This document shows positions 1 to 7,501 of a stretch of DNA of 64,000 nt, piece after piece. The position numbers and the translations under genes are program-made. The notes under the pieces are model-generated. The model did not search any database. It saw only the letters and a list, made by a program, of their open reading frames with translations, and was not told where the DNA came from. Source of the stretch: Zobellia uliginosa (lineage in GTDB: Bacteria > Bacteroidota > Bacteroidia > Flavobacteriales > Flavobacteriaceae); the NCBI RefSeq assembly GCF_018860745.1, contig NZ_JAHKPY010000002.1:310001-374000 (forward strand), in the 5' to 3' direction. Every line of letters starts with the position of its first letter. The stretch's first letter is position 1.

Positions 1-1229
1 ATAAGGCAGTTTCCGTAAAAGAAGCGCTCTATGTTCTTAAAGATACGTTTATAGATTTGCTTATAACTGATATTCAGATGCCTGAAGTAGACGGTTTGCA
101 ATTATTGAAATTTACTGATGAGCATTATCCTGAGATTCCAAAGTTGGTGATTACCGGCTATCCTTCGGTAGATGGGGCTTTGGAGGTGATTAAATCAGGA
201 GCAACGGACTACTTGACAAAACCTTTTACAAAAGAAGAACTTAAGCAGTCGGTTTTAAAGGCTTTTGAGCATGGCGAAGGTCGAAAAAAAGTGAAACCGA
301 ATAAAACAAATGATAATAAGTCGGTACACAATGAAATGATAGGCGAGTCTGAAGCCTTTCAAAAAATAACCGATGTTATCGAAAGGGTAAAAAATAACAA
401 AGCTACCGTTCTGGTAAAAGGAGAAAGTGGAACGGGAAAAGAACTTGTAGCCCGTGCCATTCATTACTCGGGTAAGTTTTCCCGATCACCTTTTATAGCT
501 GTTAATTGTGGTGCAATTCCCGAAAATTTATTGGAGGCAGAGCTTTTTGGTTATTTAAAGGGCGCTTTTACGGGAGCTAACGAAAACCGGACTGGTTTCT
601 TTCAAGCTGCAGAAGGCGGTACGTTGTTTTTAGATGAAATAGGAACTGCGCCACTAACCGTACAGACCAAATTATTGAGGGCCTTACAGGAAAAGGAAAT
701 CACAAAAGTAGGCGCCCGAAAAAGTGAAAAGGTAGATATACGTATAATAGCGGCTACCAATGCTAATTTACTGAAGGATATAAAAGAGAACAGGTTTAGA
801 GAAGATCTCTATTACAGACTTACGGTGGTAGAGATAGACGTACCTCCATTACGGGAACGTAAAACGGATATTCCTCTTTTAGTAGATAAGTTTTTGTTCA
901 AATATGGAGTAGAATATAAAGACCGACTATTAAAAATAGCACCCGATGCGTTAGCCGTTTTAAAACGATATAACTGGCCCGGTAACATTAGAGAACTGGA
1001 AAATATAGTACAGCGTGCTGTGATTATGTGCGACGGTACCATAACTCTAAAGGACTTGCCGGAAGCGTTGAAATTTAGAATAGAATTTCCCGAAGGAGAT
1101 TTTAAACCATTACGGGAAATGGAAAAAGAATACGTACAACGGGTGCTAATTTATACTAAAGGCAACAAAACAAAAGCGGCAGAAATTCTTCAGATAGACC
1201 GCAAAACTTTACGTGAAAAGTTAAAATAA
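1..1229 (+). CDS. Sigma-54-dependent response regulator, NtrC family (5' partial)
   Basis: Response regulator that activates sigma-54 promoters. The gene enters from outside the window: the frame is open from base 3, and the TTG at 57 is not a real start. Visible parts, numbered from that TTG: receiver domain with phospho-acceptor Asp5 in LLITDIQMP, Thr33 and Lys55 in LTKPF; AAA+ domain with Walker A GESGTGKE (122-129), the sigma-54 contact loop GAFTGA (169-174) and Walker B GGTLFLDEIG (187-196); and a C-terminal Fis-type helix-turn-helix ending in IDRKTLREKLK. The N-terminal acidic pair of the receiver is missing only because of the window edge. The partner kinase is not visible. It is separated from the next gene by about 190 bp and there is no sign that it belongs to the polysaccharide locus. 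Confidence 0.95.
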   Translation, partial: KAVSVKEALYVLKDTFIDLLITDIQMPEVDGLQLLKFTDEHYPEIPKLVITGYPSVDGALEVIKSGATDYLTKPFTKEELKQSVLKAFEHGEGRKKVKPNKTNDNKSVHNEMIGESEAFQKITDVIERVKNNKATVLVKGESGTGKELVARAIHYSGKFSRSPFIAVNCGAIPENLLEAELFGYLKGAFTGANENRTGFFQAAEGGTLFLDEIGTAPLTVQTKLLRALQEKEITKVGARKSEKVDIRIIAATNANLLKDIKENRFREDLYYRLTVVEIDVPPLRERKTDIPLLVDKFLFKYGVEYKDRLLKIAPDALAVLKRYNWPGNIRELENIVQRAVIMCDGTITLKDLPEALKFRIEFPEGDFKPLREMEKEYVQRVLIYTKGNKTKAAEILQIDRKTLREKLK

Positions 1230-1421
1230 TGAGCTGAGGAAAAAACACTCGACTGGGTAAATTTTCCCCACTTTTATTTTCTTCAATAAAAAAATACAAT
1301 CTTTTTTAGATACTGAAAATCAGTAGATTATAATTATCTGCAAACTTTTTTTTTCATAAGGCATACATTTTGTCTTTAGATGAGACATCCATAATAGATG
1401 GATAATTGAAAAGTAAAGCAG

Positions 1422-1832
1422 ATGAAGTACGGTAGTCTAGTATTGGAGAAAAAGGATTTTAGGTTAATTAAAAAATACCTGAAACAAAATCTCTTTATAG
1501 AAGATTATTCGCATAAAGATGCGCTAGATACGCTTGAGGACAATTTAAGGACGGCTTTAGTCTTCCCGCAGGAAGATATGCCCTATGATATTGTTGGTTT
1601 TAACTCAGTGGTTACTGTTTCTAGCATTTCAAATTTTGAATATACTTTTCAATTGGTTTCGCCTCTTAACAATGACCCCAAGAACGGGAAGATATCCGTT
1701 ACCAGTACAATGGGTTCTTTGGTAATTGGAAGGTCCGAAGATGATATTATAATCTACGGCCCCCCGGCGGACAGTGTTTCCTTAAAAATAAGAAAGGTAA
1801 CAAATCATGTAACGGAAAAAGTTCAGGTTTAA
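1422..1832 (+). CDS. Rnk / GreA-GreB C-terminal-domain family protein
   Basis: A 136-residue protein with a charged, probably helical N-terminus (about 1-45) and a C-terminal FKBP-like fold of the GreA/GreB C-terminal type (about 50-130). Recognisable family landmarks are MPYDIVGFNSVV and KISVTSTMGSLVIGRSEDDII, which match the pattern MPxDVIxxNS...ISxLxPxGxAxxGxxxGD of Rnk-like proteins. It has no signal peptide, so it should be cytoplasmic. Family members bind RNA polymerase or regulate nucleoside diphosphate kinase; the role here is not known. It is a clear paralogue of the protein at 3854-4270. The ATG at 1422 follows about 190 bp of AT-rich intergenic DNA. Confidence 0.75.
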   Translation: MKYGSLVLEKKDFRLIKKYLKQNLFIEDYSHKDALDTLEDNLRTALVFPQEDMPYDIVGFNSVVTVSSISNFEYTFQLVSPLNNDPKNGKISVTSTMGSLVIGRSEDDIIIYGPPADSVSLKIRKVTNHVTEKVQV

Positions 1833-1860
1833 AATAATGTTCAATTTAAATATAGACTAG

Positions 1861-2226
1861 ATGATAAAGAAATTTGCATTCGCCTTATTGTTTTCGGCAA
1901 GCTTATTACACGCACAGGATGGAGTAAAGACTAGTGTTTCCAATGTTCAAATTGGTGATGTACTTGAAATAGGAGCACCAAAAAGTGTCAATTACAAACA
2001 TATAAATTTTCCAAGAGCCAATTTCATTATAAAAAGAGGTGGCTTGGCAAATTATAAAGCGCTAAAAGGAAATAGAGTAGTTGTAACCTCCATAGAGAGT
2101 AAAAAAGACGGTTCAACAGAAATAAACATAAAACCAAAGAACGGAGGTCGCTTTTTTGGAAGTCACGCCATCGTTTCTGCGGATGTAAGCAATGCACTGG
2201 CATCTGGTGAATTGCTAATGAATTAG
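1861..2226 (+). CDS. Small exported protein of unknown function
   Basis: A 121-residue protein with a classical signal peptide, MIKKFAFALLFSASLLHAQ, cleaved around residue 19. The mature part of about 100 residues is rich in lysine, glycine and beta-branched residues, has no cysteine, and looks like a small beta-rich domain. I recognise no catalytic motif. It starts 28 bp after the Rnk-like gene and is followed by a strong stem-loop, so the two genes may be cotranscribed. Function unknown. Confidence 0.7.
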   Translation: MIKKFAFALLFSASLLHAQDGVKTSVSNVQIGDVLEIGAPKSVNYKHINFPRANFIIKRGGLANYKALKGNRVVVTSIESKKDGSTEINIKPKNGGRFFGSHAIVSADVSNALASGELLMN

Positions 2227-2244
2227 TTTGATAGTGGTTATTAG

Positions 2245-2301
2245 ATCTACCCGATTGTCCGCACCTGAGTTTTGTTGAATTCTCAGGAATATCGGGTAGA
2301 T
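2245..2301 (+). terminator. Compound stem-loop, probable terminator
   Basis: Perfect 11-bp outer stem ATCTACCCGAT (2245-2255) / ATCGGGTAGAT (2291-2301) enclosing a second perfect 6-bp stem CCTGAG (2264-2269) / CTCAGG (2282-2287). It lies 19 bp after the stop of the small exported protein and is followed by TTCATACTT, a weak T-tract. It probably ends the 1422-2226 transcript, but it could also act as a leader structure for the small gene that follows. Confidence 0.5.
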
Positions 2302-2332
2302 TTCATACTTGAAATTTCTAACGAATCATAAA

Positions 2333-2539
2333 ATGAATGGGTATAACAGAAGTATTTGCAGTACATGTAGATACGTTGCGCATTGTGTGATTTCTACAAA
2401 TAAATATGCTATTAGTTCCTGTAGTGAATATATACATCTGTTTGATGAAGGACCAATAGCCAACGCGTATTCGGTAAAAGTTAAAAAGTTACCAAAGCGC
2501 CTAACAAAAAAACGCAAGGCCGCAAAGGCTCTATTTTAA
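2333..2539 (+). CDS. Small four-cysteine protein, probably metal-binding
   Basis: A 68-residue protein, MNGYNRSICSTCRYVAHC... The cysteine pattern C-x2-C-x5-C-x12-C, followed by SEY, resembles short Bacteroidota proteins that probably bind Zn or an Fe-S cluster. The C-terminus is strongly basic (LPKRLTKKRKAAKALF). I chose the ATG at 2333 over an in-frame TTG at 2309 because ATG is the better start and puts the Cys cluster near the N-terminus. The stop is 10 bp before glutamate dehydrogenase, so the two may be cotranscribed. No function can be assigned. Confidence 0.6.
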   Translation: MNGYNRSICSTCRYVAHCVISTNKYAISSCSEYIHLFDEGPIANAYSVKVKKLPKRLTKKRKAAKALF

Positions 2540-2549
2540 GTATAATTCT

Positions 2550-3842
2550 ATGATTGTAAAAACTCCTGAGCATAAAAAGGCTTTAAAGCAAGGTATGCTC
2601 TCAAACGTCATGCGACAATTTGATAATGCCGCGGACATCATTGGTTTAAACTCTAATATCAGAAAGATATTAGAAGTCACCAATAATGAATTGGTCGTTC
2701 ATTTTCCTGTGAGAATGGATGATGGTAAGGTTGAAATATTTACGGGCTATAGAGTACAGCATAATAATTCTCTTGGGCCATACAAAGGCGGTTTGCGCTA
2801 TCACCCAACAGTAGATATAGATGCTGCAAGGGCTTTGGCCATGTGGATGACCTGGAAAACTTCATTGGCAGGTTTGCCTTATGGGGGTGCTAAAGGCGGA
2901 ATACAGTTAGATACAACCAAGTATTCAGATGAGGAACTGCAACGTATTACCAGAAGGTTTACGTACGCTTTAGGTGATAATATTGGACCTGAATTGGATA
3001 TTCCCGCTCCGGATGTTAACACCAATCCGCAGACCATGGCCTGGATTTTAGATACTTATATGTCTACCAAATCTCCTGCAGAGAGGTCTACCAATTTACA
3101 TGTGGTAACCGGTAAGCCTATTGGCGCTGGAGGTTCGCAAGGTCGGGACAGGGCAACCGGCTATGGTGTTTTTCTAAACATAAAGTTTTGGGCAGAAAGT
3201 AAGACCATAAATTTAAAAGATAAGCGTTTCATTGTCCAAGGTTTTGGAAATGTGGGGTATTGGGCGGCTCATTTCCTTGAGAAAGAAGGGGCTTCAATGG
3301 TTGCAGTTCAAGATGCTTATGGTAGTATTATAAATGAAGACGGTATCTCAGTAGATGATTTATTGGCGTATACCAGAGCGAATAAAGGCAGTATTACGGG
3401 CTTTTCTGGAGCGGAGACTTTAAATAGTTCTGATTTCTTTGGTTTGGATTGCGATATATGCATTCCAGCAGCTTTGGGTAACGTGATTACCGCAGCAAAT
3501 GCTTCTAAAGTAAAGGCTTATTTAATTGCGGAAGGTGCAAATGGACCTACAGACGTTGAGGCAGAAGAAGTTTTACTGAAAAGAGGAGTTACTATTTTGC
3601 CGGATATTCTATGTAATTCCGGAGGGGTAATAGGAAGTTATTTTGAATGGCTTCAGAATCGTAACGGAGAAATTTGGCAGTTAGAGGAGGTTCTGGAAAA
3701 GCTGGAGAAAAAGCTTAAGGAATCCTTTACAAAGGTAATGGAGACTTCAATTAATAGAGAGATTGATATGAGAACGGCTGCTTTTATCATTGCAATTCAG
3801 AGACTAGAAGAAACGTATGTACAAAGGGGAATTTTCCCATAA
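2550..3842 (+). CDS. gdhA: Glutamate dehydrogenase (Glu/Leu/Phe/Val dehydrogenase family)
   Basis: Cytoplasmic NAD(P)-dependent glutamate dehydrogenase, reversible oxidative deamination of glutamate to 2-oxoglutarate and ammonium. The 430-residue length is typical of the hexameric class. Substrate-binding lysines are visible in GPYKGGLRYHP (Lys79) and GGAKGGI (Lys115), and the catalytic Asp in IPAPDVNT (Asp155). The Rossmann dinucleotide motif is GFGNVG (231-236). It sits between two Rnk-like paralogues, with 11 bp to the downstream one, so that pair is likely cotranscribed. Cofactor preference (NAD or NADP) cannot be read safely. The symbol is by family only. Confidence 0.93.
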   Translation: MIVKTPEHKKALKQGMLSNVMRQFDNAADIIGLNSNIRKILEVTNNELVVHFPVRMDDGKVEIFTGYRVQHNNSLGPYKGGLRYHPTVDIDAARALAMWMTWKTSLAGLPYGGAKGGIQLDTTKYSDEELQRITRRFTYALGDNIGPELDIPAPDVNTNPQTMAWILDTYMSTKSPAERSTNLHVVTGKPIGAGGSQGRDRATGYGVFLNIKFWAESKTINLKDKRFIVQGFGNVGYWAAHFLEKEGASMVAVQDAYGSIINEDGISVDDLLAYTRANKGSITGFSGAETLNSSDFFGLDCDICIPAALGNVITAANASKVKAYLIAEGANGPTDVEAEEVLLKRGVTILPDILCNSGGVIGSYFEWLQNRNGEIWQLEEVLEKLEKKLKESFTKVMETSINREIDMRTAAFIIAIQRLEETYVQRGIFP

Positions 3843-3853
3843 ATACAAGTAAA

Positions 3854-4270
3854 ATGAAATACGGTGGCTTGGTTATAGAAAAGAAAGAATATGTTTTGTT
3901 GAAGAGGTTTATGAACATTTCGGGCTATTATAAGGATAAAACTTTGCGTAAATCAGTAGAGAAGTTGGTGGGTGAATTAGAATCGGCTCAAATATATGAT
4001 GAGGCAGATATGCCCGAAGATGTAATCCGGTTTAATACTACTATTAACATTACTTCTGAGAATGGGTGGACAAAGAAGTTTAAACTGGTACTTCCCACAG
4101 AGAGTGATGTAAACAGCAGTAAAATATCCATCTTAACCCCAATGGGAGCAGCGGTGATTGGTTATGCGCAAGGAGATACTTTAATTTGGGATTTTCCTGC
4201 CGGTGAGCAACGTCTGCGCATAGAACTTGTAGAACAAGAACATAAGTATATAGATATAGATAGTATCTAA
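3854..4270 (+). CDS. Rnk / GreA-GreB C-terminal-domain family protein, second copy
   Basis: A 138-residue cytoplasmic protein and paralogue of 1422-1832. Both begin MKYG-LV-EKK and share the middle landmark MPEDVIRFNTTINI and the C-terminal KISILTPMGAAVIGYAQGDTLIW, the hallmark of the Rnk/GreAB C-terminal fold. The N-terminal ~45 residues are charged and probably helical. It follows glutamate dehydrogenase by 11 bp and is the last + strand gene before the convergent polysaccharide locus. Its role in transcription or nucleotide metabolism is inferred from the family only. Confidence 0.78.
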   Translation: MKYGGLVIEKKEYVLLKRFMNISGYYKDKTLRKSVEKLVGELESAQIYDEADMPEDVIRFNTTINITSENGWTKKFKLVLPTESDVNSSKISILTPMGAAVIGYAQGDTLIWDFPAGEQRLRIELVEQEHKYIDIDSI

Positions 4271-4273
4271 TTA

Positions 4274-4369
4274 TTTAAGATAGCAAATTAGAGCTCTCTT
4301 ATTGGCACTGTAAATTCATGGCAATTTTTTTACACTTTTGAAGTCCAATAGGGGAGCAAGCTATCTAAA
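4274..4369. terminator. Nested imperfect palindrome between convergent genes
   Basis: Outer arms TTTAAGATAGC (4274-4284) / GCTATCTAAA (4360-4369) pair except for one bulged A. Inner arms GCTCTCTTATTGGCACT (4293-4309) / AGTCCAATAGGGGAGC (4342-4357) pair with G-U pairs and one bulge. It lies exactly between the convergent stops at 4270 and 4361, and the outer right arm overlaps the end of the lactonase gene. A bidirectional terminator is the simplest reading; a small palindromic repeat element is possible. Confidence 0.4.
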
Positions 4370-5512
4370 TTTTAAACACACAGGCTGAGGCAATTTTGCT
4401 TCATGACCCGTAAAGGACAAAAGTCCAGAGGTCGCATCCCTTTTAAATACAGTTATATTTCCCGTTTTTCTGTTCGCTACGAGCAGAAAATTATTATCCG
4501 GTGATAGTGAGAAGTTTCTAGGCCAATCACCCTGAACGGACTCGGTACCCAACAAATTCAATTTGCCTTCATCCGAGACGGAAAAGGTTGCAATACTATT
4601 GTGCCCTCTATTACTCGCGTACAGAAATTTACCATCATTGCTCAAGTGAATATCGGCACAGGCGTTATTACCATCGTAATCTTCCGGTAAAGTACTTTTC
4701 TTATCAATTCTGGTAAAAGTTCCCGTTTCGGTATCCACATCGGCAGAAACTACGGAACTTCCTAATTCATTTATAATATACACCCTGTTTTTTGTTAGAT
4801 GAAAAATAAGATGACGAGGGCCGTCCCCAGGATCCAATTGTAAGGCTATACGCTCCTTTCCTAGCTTACCATCACTATCAATAGGGTAGGCGAGTATTTT
4901 ATCGATTCCTAAATCTACCGCATATAAAAAATCACCTGCTTTACTGAATTTTACACAGTGCGCATGGGCCGATTTTTGATTTTTATGAGGTCCTGTTCCC
5001 ACATGTTGTTTGGCTTCCGGTTGATCTATAATATTTCCTTTTTCATCCACAGGGTACATAACAATACCTCCGGAACCATAATTGGCAGCGGCAAGAAGGT
5101 CTTCCTTAGGACTTAACTCAATGTAGCAAGCACCATCGCCTTCACTGGAAAAATTTGAGGTTTTGATTAATTGGGTTCCGTCTTCGTTCCACTCAAATGC
5201 CGATACACTTCCCGGTTTTGTTCCGTTGGAAGAATAAACACGCTTGCCATCTTTGGAGAGGTACAAATACCCAGAATTGTCTTCTTTTACCAAATGTTCT
5301 GAACTTGATAATTCTCCGGTCTTAGGATTAAAATCTAATTGATAGATACCTTGCTCGTCACCGCTTGCATGCGTCCCGACGAGTAGTTTTAAACTTGTAT
5401 TTTCAATCTCTTGTTCAGCATTGTCCATAACCGTTTTTTTAGGCTCGTTTTTACATGAAAGTAACGTTGTTACGAGAATAAAAAATACTAGATAATTTGA
5501 GAAATGTTTCAT
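4361..5512 (-). CDS. Lactonase family (6-phosphogluconolactonase-like) beta-propeller lipoprotein
   Basis: A 383-residue seven-bladed propeller of the lactonase (Pgl/muconate-cyclase-like) family. A lipoprotein signal peptide ends in TLLSC (Cys20), so it should be anchored in an outer or periplasmic membrane, unlike cytosolic Pgl. Family repeats are visible: LVGTHASGDEQGIYQLDFN, GDGPRHLIFH, YASNRGHNSIATFSV, GDWPRNFSLSPDNNFLLVANRKTGNITVF. It is the last gene of the leftward locus, 18 bp after the GH9-like gene. In a sugar-degrading locus it could open an aldonolactone made by an oxidoreductase, but that is inference; many exported members have no proven activity. Confidence 0.82.
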   Translation of the reverse strand: MKHFSNYLVFFILVTTLLSCKNEPKKTVMDNAEQEIENTSLKLLVGTHASGDEQGIYQLDFNPKTGELSSSEHLVKEDNSGYLYLSKDGKRVYSSNGTKPGSVSAFEWNEDGTQLIKTSNFSSEGDGACYIELSPKEDLLAAANYGSGGIVMYPVDEKGNIIDQPEAKQHVGTGPHKNQKSAHAHCVKFSKAGDFLYAVDLGIDKILAYPIDSDGKLGKERIALQLDPGDGPRHLIFHLTKNRVYIINELGSSVVSADVDTETGTFTRIDKKSTLPEDYDGNNACADIHLSNDGKFLYASNRGHNSIATFSVSDEGKLNLLGTESVQGDWPRNFSLSPDNNFLLVANRKTGNITVFKRDATSGLLSFTGHEAKLPQPVCLKFR

Positions 5513-5530
5513 GTTAAAAATGACGTTAAA

Positions 5531-7471
5531 TTAGTGCTGAACGTTCAGGGTCAAAGATTGTTCAAATCCTAAGAACCCGTAAGATAGTTCTAAAATATTT
5601 ACATCTGTATTTTTGGGAATTTTAAACTTGGCAGTAAAAATTCCAGTGTTTATACCTGTTTCGGTAAGCGCTATATTTTCAGTTTGTTCCCCTGTTTTTA
5701 ATAGAACCCAGCCTTTATCTTTAGTGTTTCTATCCACATTAAGAGCTGCTTTCAACAGGATATTCACCGTCTGACCGGGTTTTACCTCGCTAATTTCTGT
5801 TGTACTTTCAGAATCAAGAACTTTTAGACTATGACTGCCCAAAGTAGAAAAGGTTAGCGTAGCTTGCCATCCACGGTTGGAGATTCCCCAACCTTCTGTT
5901 GCGTAGGCATTTTTACCAAAAACCCGACCTTCATTTTTACCTTCAATCGTTTCTACGGTTTCGGCTATAGGAAATTGACTATCCAATGGAGAACCATCTA
6001 AAGTTCCTCTTACTTTGCCCAATTCCCCAAACCCATTCGGATGTGATTGTGGCCACCCTTTTTCAACGCCTGGCCAATAACCACCAATTTTTACTCGATC
6101 ATCACTTTTATTGCTGAGATGCGTACCCACAGGGTTTACACCAAAAACAAAGTCGGTTTGTGCCCAGCCTAGCGCTCTAAGTTCCGGGTCATTTAATAGA
6201 TGTGCAACGGCAAACATAGAACCACCAAGAGCAGGAGCCCCACCCAATTCCTTGGTTTTTGGGTGCGCCCATTCGGATTCGCTATGCGTACGGTATTTCC
6301 AGAAATTGTTGGTTTTTTGTTTCATGTGAAGCGCCCAGGCTTCTAGTTTTTCTTTGGTCTCTTTTGGTGCTTTTTCAGGAGCCAATAATAAAAAGAAAGA
6401 TAATGCTTGTGGGGTAATATGTTCCGCATTTCTAATCCACCACATATGTCTGGGATTTTCAAAATCCCAATTCTTTATTATATCCGAAGCACCGGCTTGT
6501 GCCCATTTTAGAAATTTTTCCGGTGAACCGTCTTTTTCATGTCTTTCACATTCATACATTAAAAGATTACGAAAAACCGATTGCCCGTAGGCATTGCCCA
6601 TTTCATTGAATTCCTGAAAACCTTGGTCTACCCATTTAGTACTATACGTCCAAAACCGGACCACCTTATGCCGGTCATAGGCTTCCCAATTGTCCAAGCA
6701 GGCTTTTCGGTATTTCTGATAGGTTTCTTCGTCTAGATACGGTTTTAGAAAAGAATGGTACGCAGCGCAAACTGCTGCCAGTTGATCTAAAGTATTCCAA
6801 TAATCATAGGTCATTCTGGGTTGTCCTTGGTAGCCTAAAGTACCATGGCGTTTTTTTACGGGACCGTTATAATCTACATACTTGTACGCAAATTCGGCAT
6901 GCCAAAGAATCAGTTCAATGAGGTCGGCTACTTTTTTATCGCCCAATTCAGATTTCCAGTTGTCAAAAAGCGCTGGGTTACTGGCATATTGTAGAATTTC
7001 AAAAATAGTCTCTAATCCGTAGGCACCACCATCCCGCGTAGGCCCTCCACCGTAGACCGCAGCCATATCATAGGTGCTTAAATCTGAAAATCCTCTGGCA
7101 TCTACAAAAAAGTCATAGGCTAATTTTGAGGATGTTGTTTCTAGAAGATGATCGGCTATTAGAAAAGGAACGGAGCTTCCGTGTCCATCCGCTGTAATTA
7201 TAAATTCATCGGCAATTCCGTCCGGATTAAAATCTGAAAACCAACCTTCGTTGTTCAGAATTTCTCCTTCAAAAACAATTTTTGAAGTGGCGGTGTTTGT
7301 AATTTTAAAAGAAGTACCATCTTCGGCCCCATAGCAAACAAAGCGTTTGGATTCGTTTAGGTTATAGCCTAATTGATTGACATAGGGTTCAAACTTTCTG
7401 GTTTCATTTGTTTCCTGGGCATTGCAAAACATAGAAGCCAATATTAAGGCTGCTAATACTATTTTTTTCAT
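5531..7471 (-). CDS. Secreted GH9-like glycosidase with N-terminal cellulase-type Ig domain
   Basis: A 646-residue protein with a signal peptide (MKKIVLAALILASMFCNAQ). Residues about 28-115 match the CelD_N Ig-like domain typical of GH9 (VNQLGYNLNESKRFV). Residues about 120-530 look like an (alpha/alpha)6 barrel, with GGPTRDGGAYGLE and a late FGVNPVGTHLSNKS that resembles the GH9 C-terminal motif. The last ~110 residues form a beta-sandwich (KPGQTVNILLKAALNVDRNT). The standard GH9 catalytic signatures are not all recognisable, so I call it GH9-like rather than cellulase. It sits between a sulfatase and the lactonase with short gaps, suggesting action on an oligosaccharide of this locus. Confidence 0.6.
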   Translation of the reverse strand: MKKIVLAALILASMFCNAQETNETRKFEPYVNQLGYNLNESKRFVCYGAEDGTSFKITNTATSKIVFEGEILNNEGWFSDFNPDGIADEFIITADGHGSSVPFLIADHLLETTSSKLAYDFFVDARGFSDLSTYDMAAVYGGGPTRDGGAYGLETIFEILQYASNPALFDNWKSELGDKKVADLIELILWHAEFAYKYVDYNGPVKKRHGTLGYQGQPRMTYDYWNTLDQLAAVCAAYHSFLKPYLDEETYQKYRKACLDNWEAYDRHKVVRFWTYSTKWVDQGFQEFNEMGNAYGQSVFRNLLMYECERHEKDGSPEKFLKWAQAGASDIIKNWDFENPRHMWWIRNAEHITPQALSFFLLLAPEKAPKETKEKLEAWALHMKQKTNNFWKYRTHSESEWAHPKTKELGGAPALGGSMFAVAHLLNDPELRALGWAQTDFVFGVNPVGTHLSNKSDDRVKIGGYWPGVEKGWPQSHPNGFGELGKVRGTLDGSPLDSQFPIAETVETIEGKNEGRVFGKNAYATEGWGISNRGWQATLTFSTLGSHSLKVLDSESTTEISEVKPGQTVNILLKAALNVDRNTKDKGWVLLKTGEQTENIALTETGINTGIFTAKFKIPKNTDVNILELSYGFLGFEQSLTLNVQH

Positions 7472-7501
7472 TCTATCTTCAGTTTGTATAACGGAGTTAT
7501 T

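Noticed and set aside
1431-1441. GTCTAGTATTG resembling half of the putative operator
   Set aside because: It is inside the coding start of the Rnk-like gene, is a single unit without a tandem partner, and is likely a chance match.
2326-2517. 63-codon open frame on the - strand
   Set aside because: Antisense to the four-cysteine protein, which has a sensible cysteine motif and sits in line with its neighbours.
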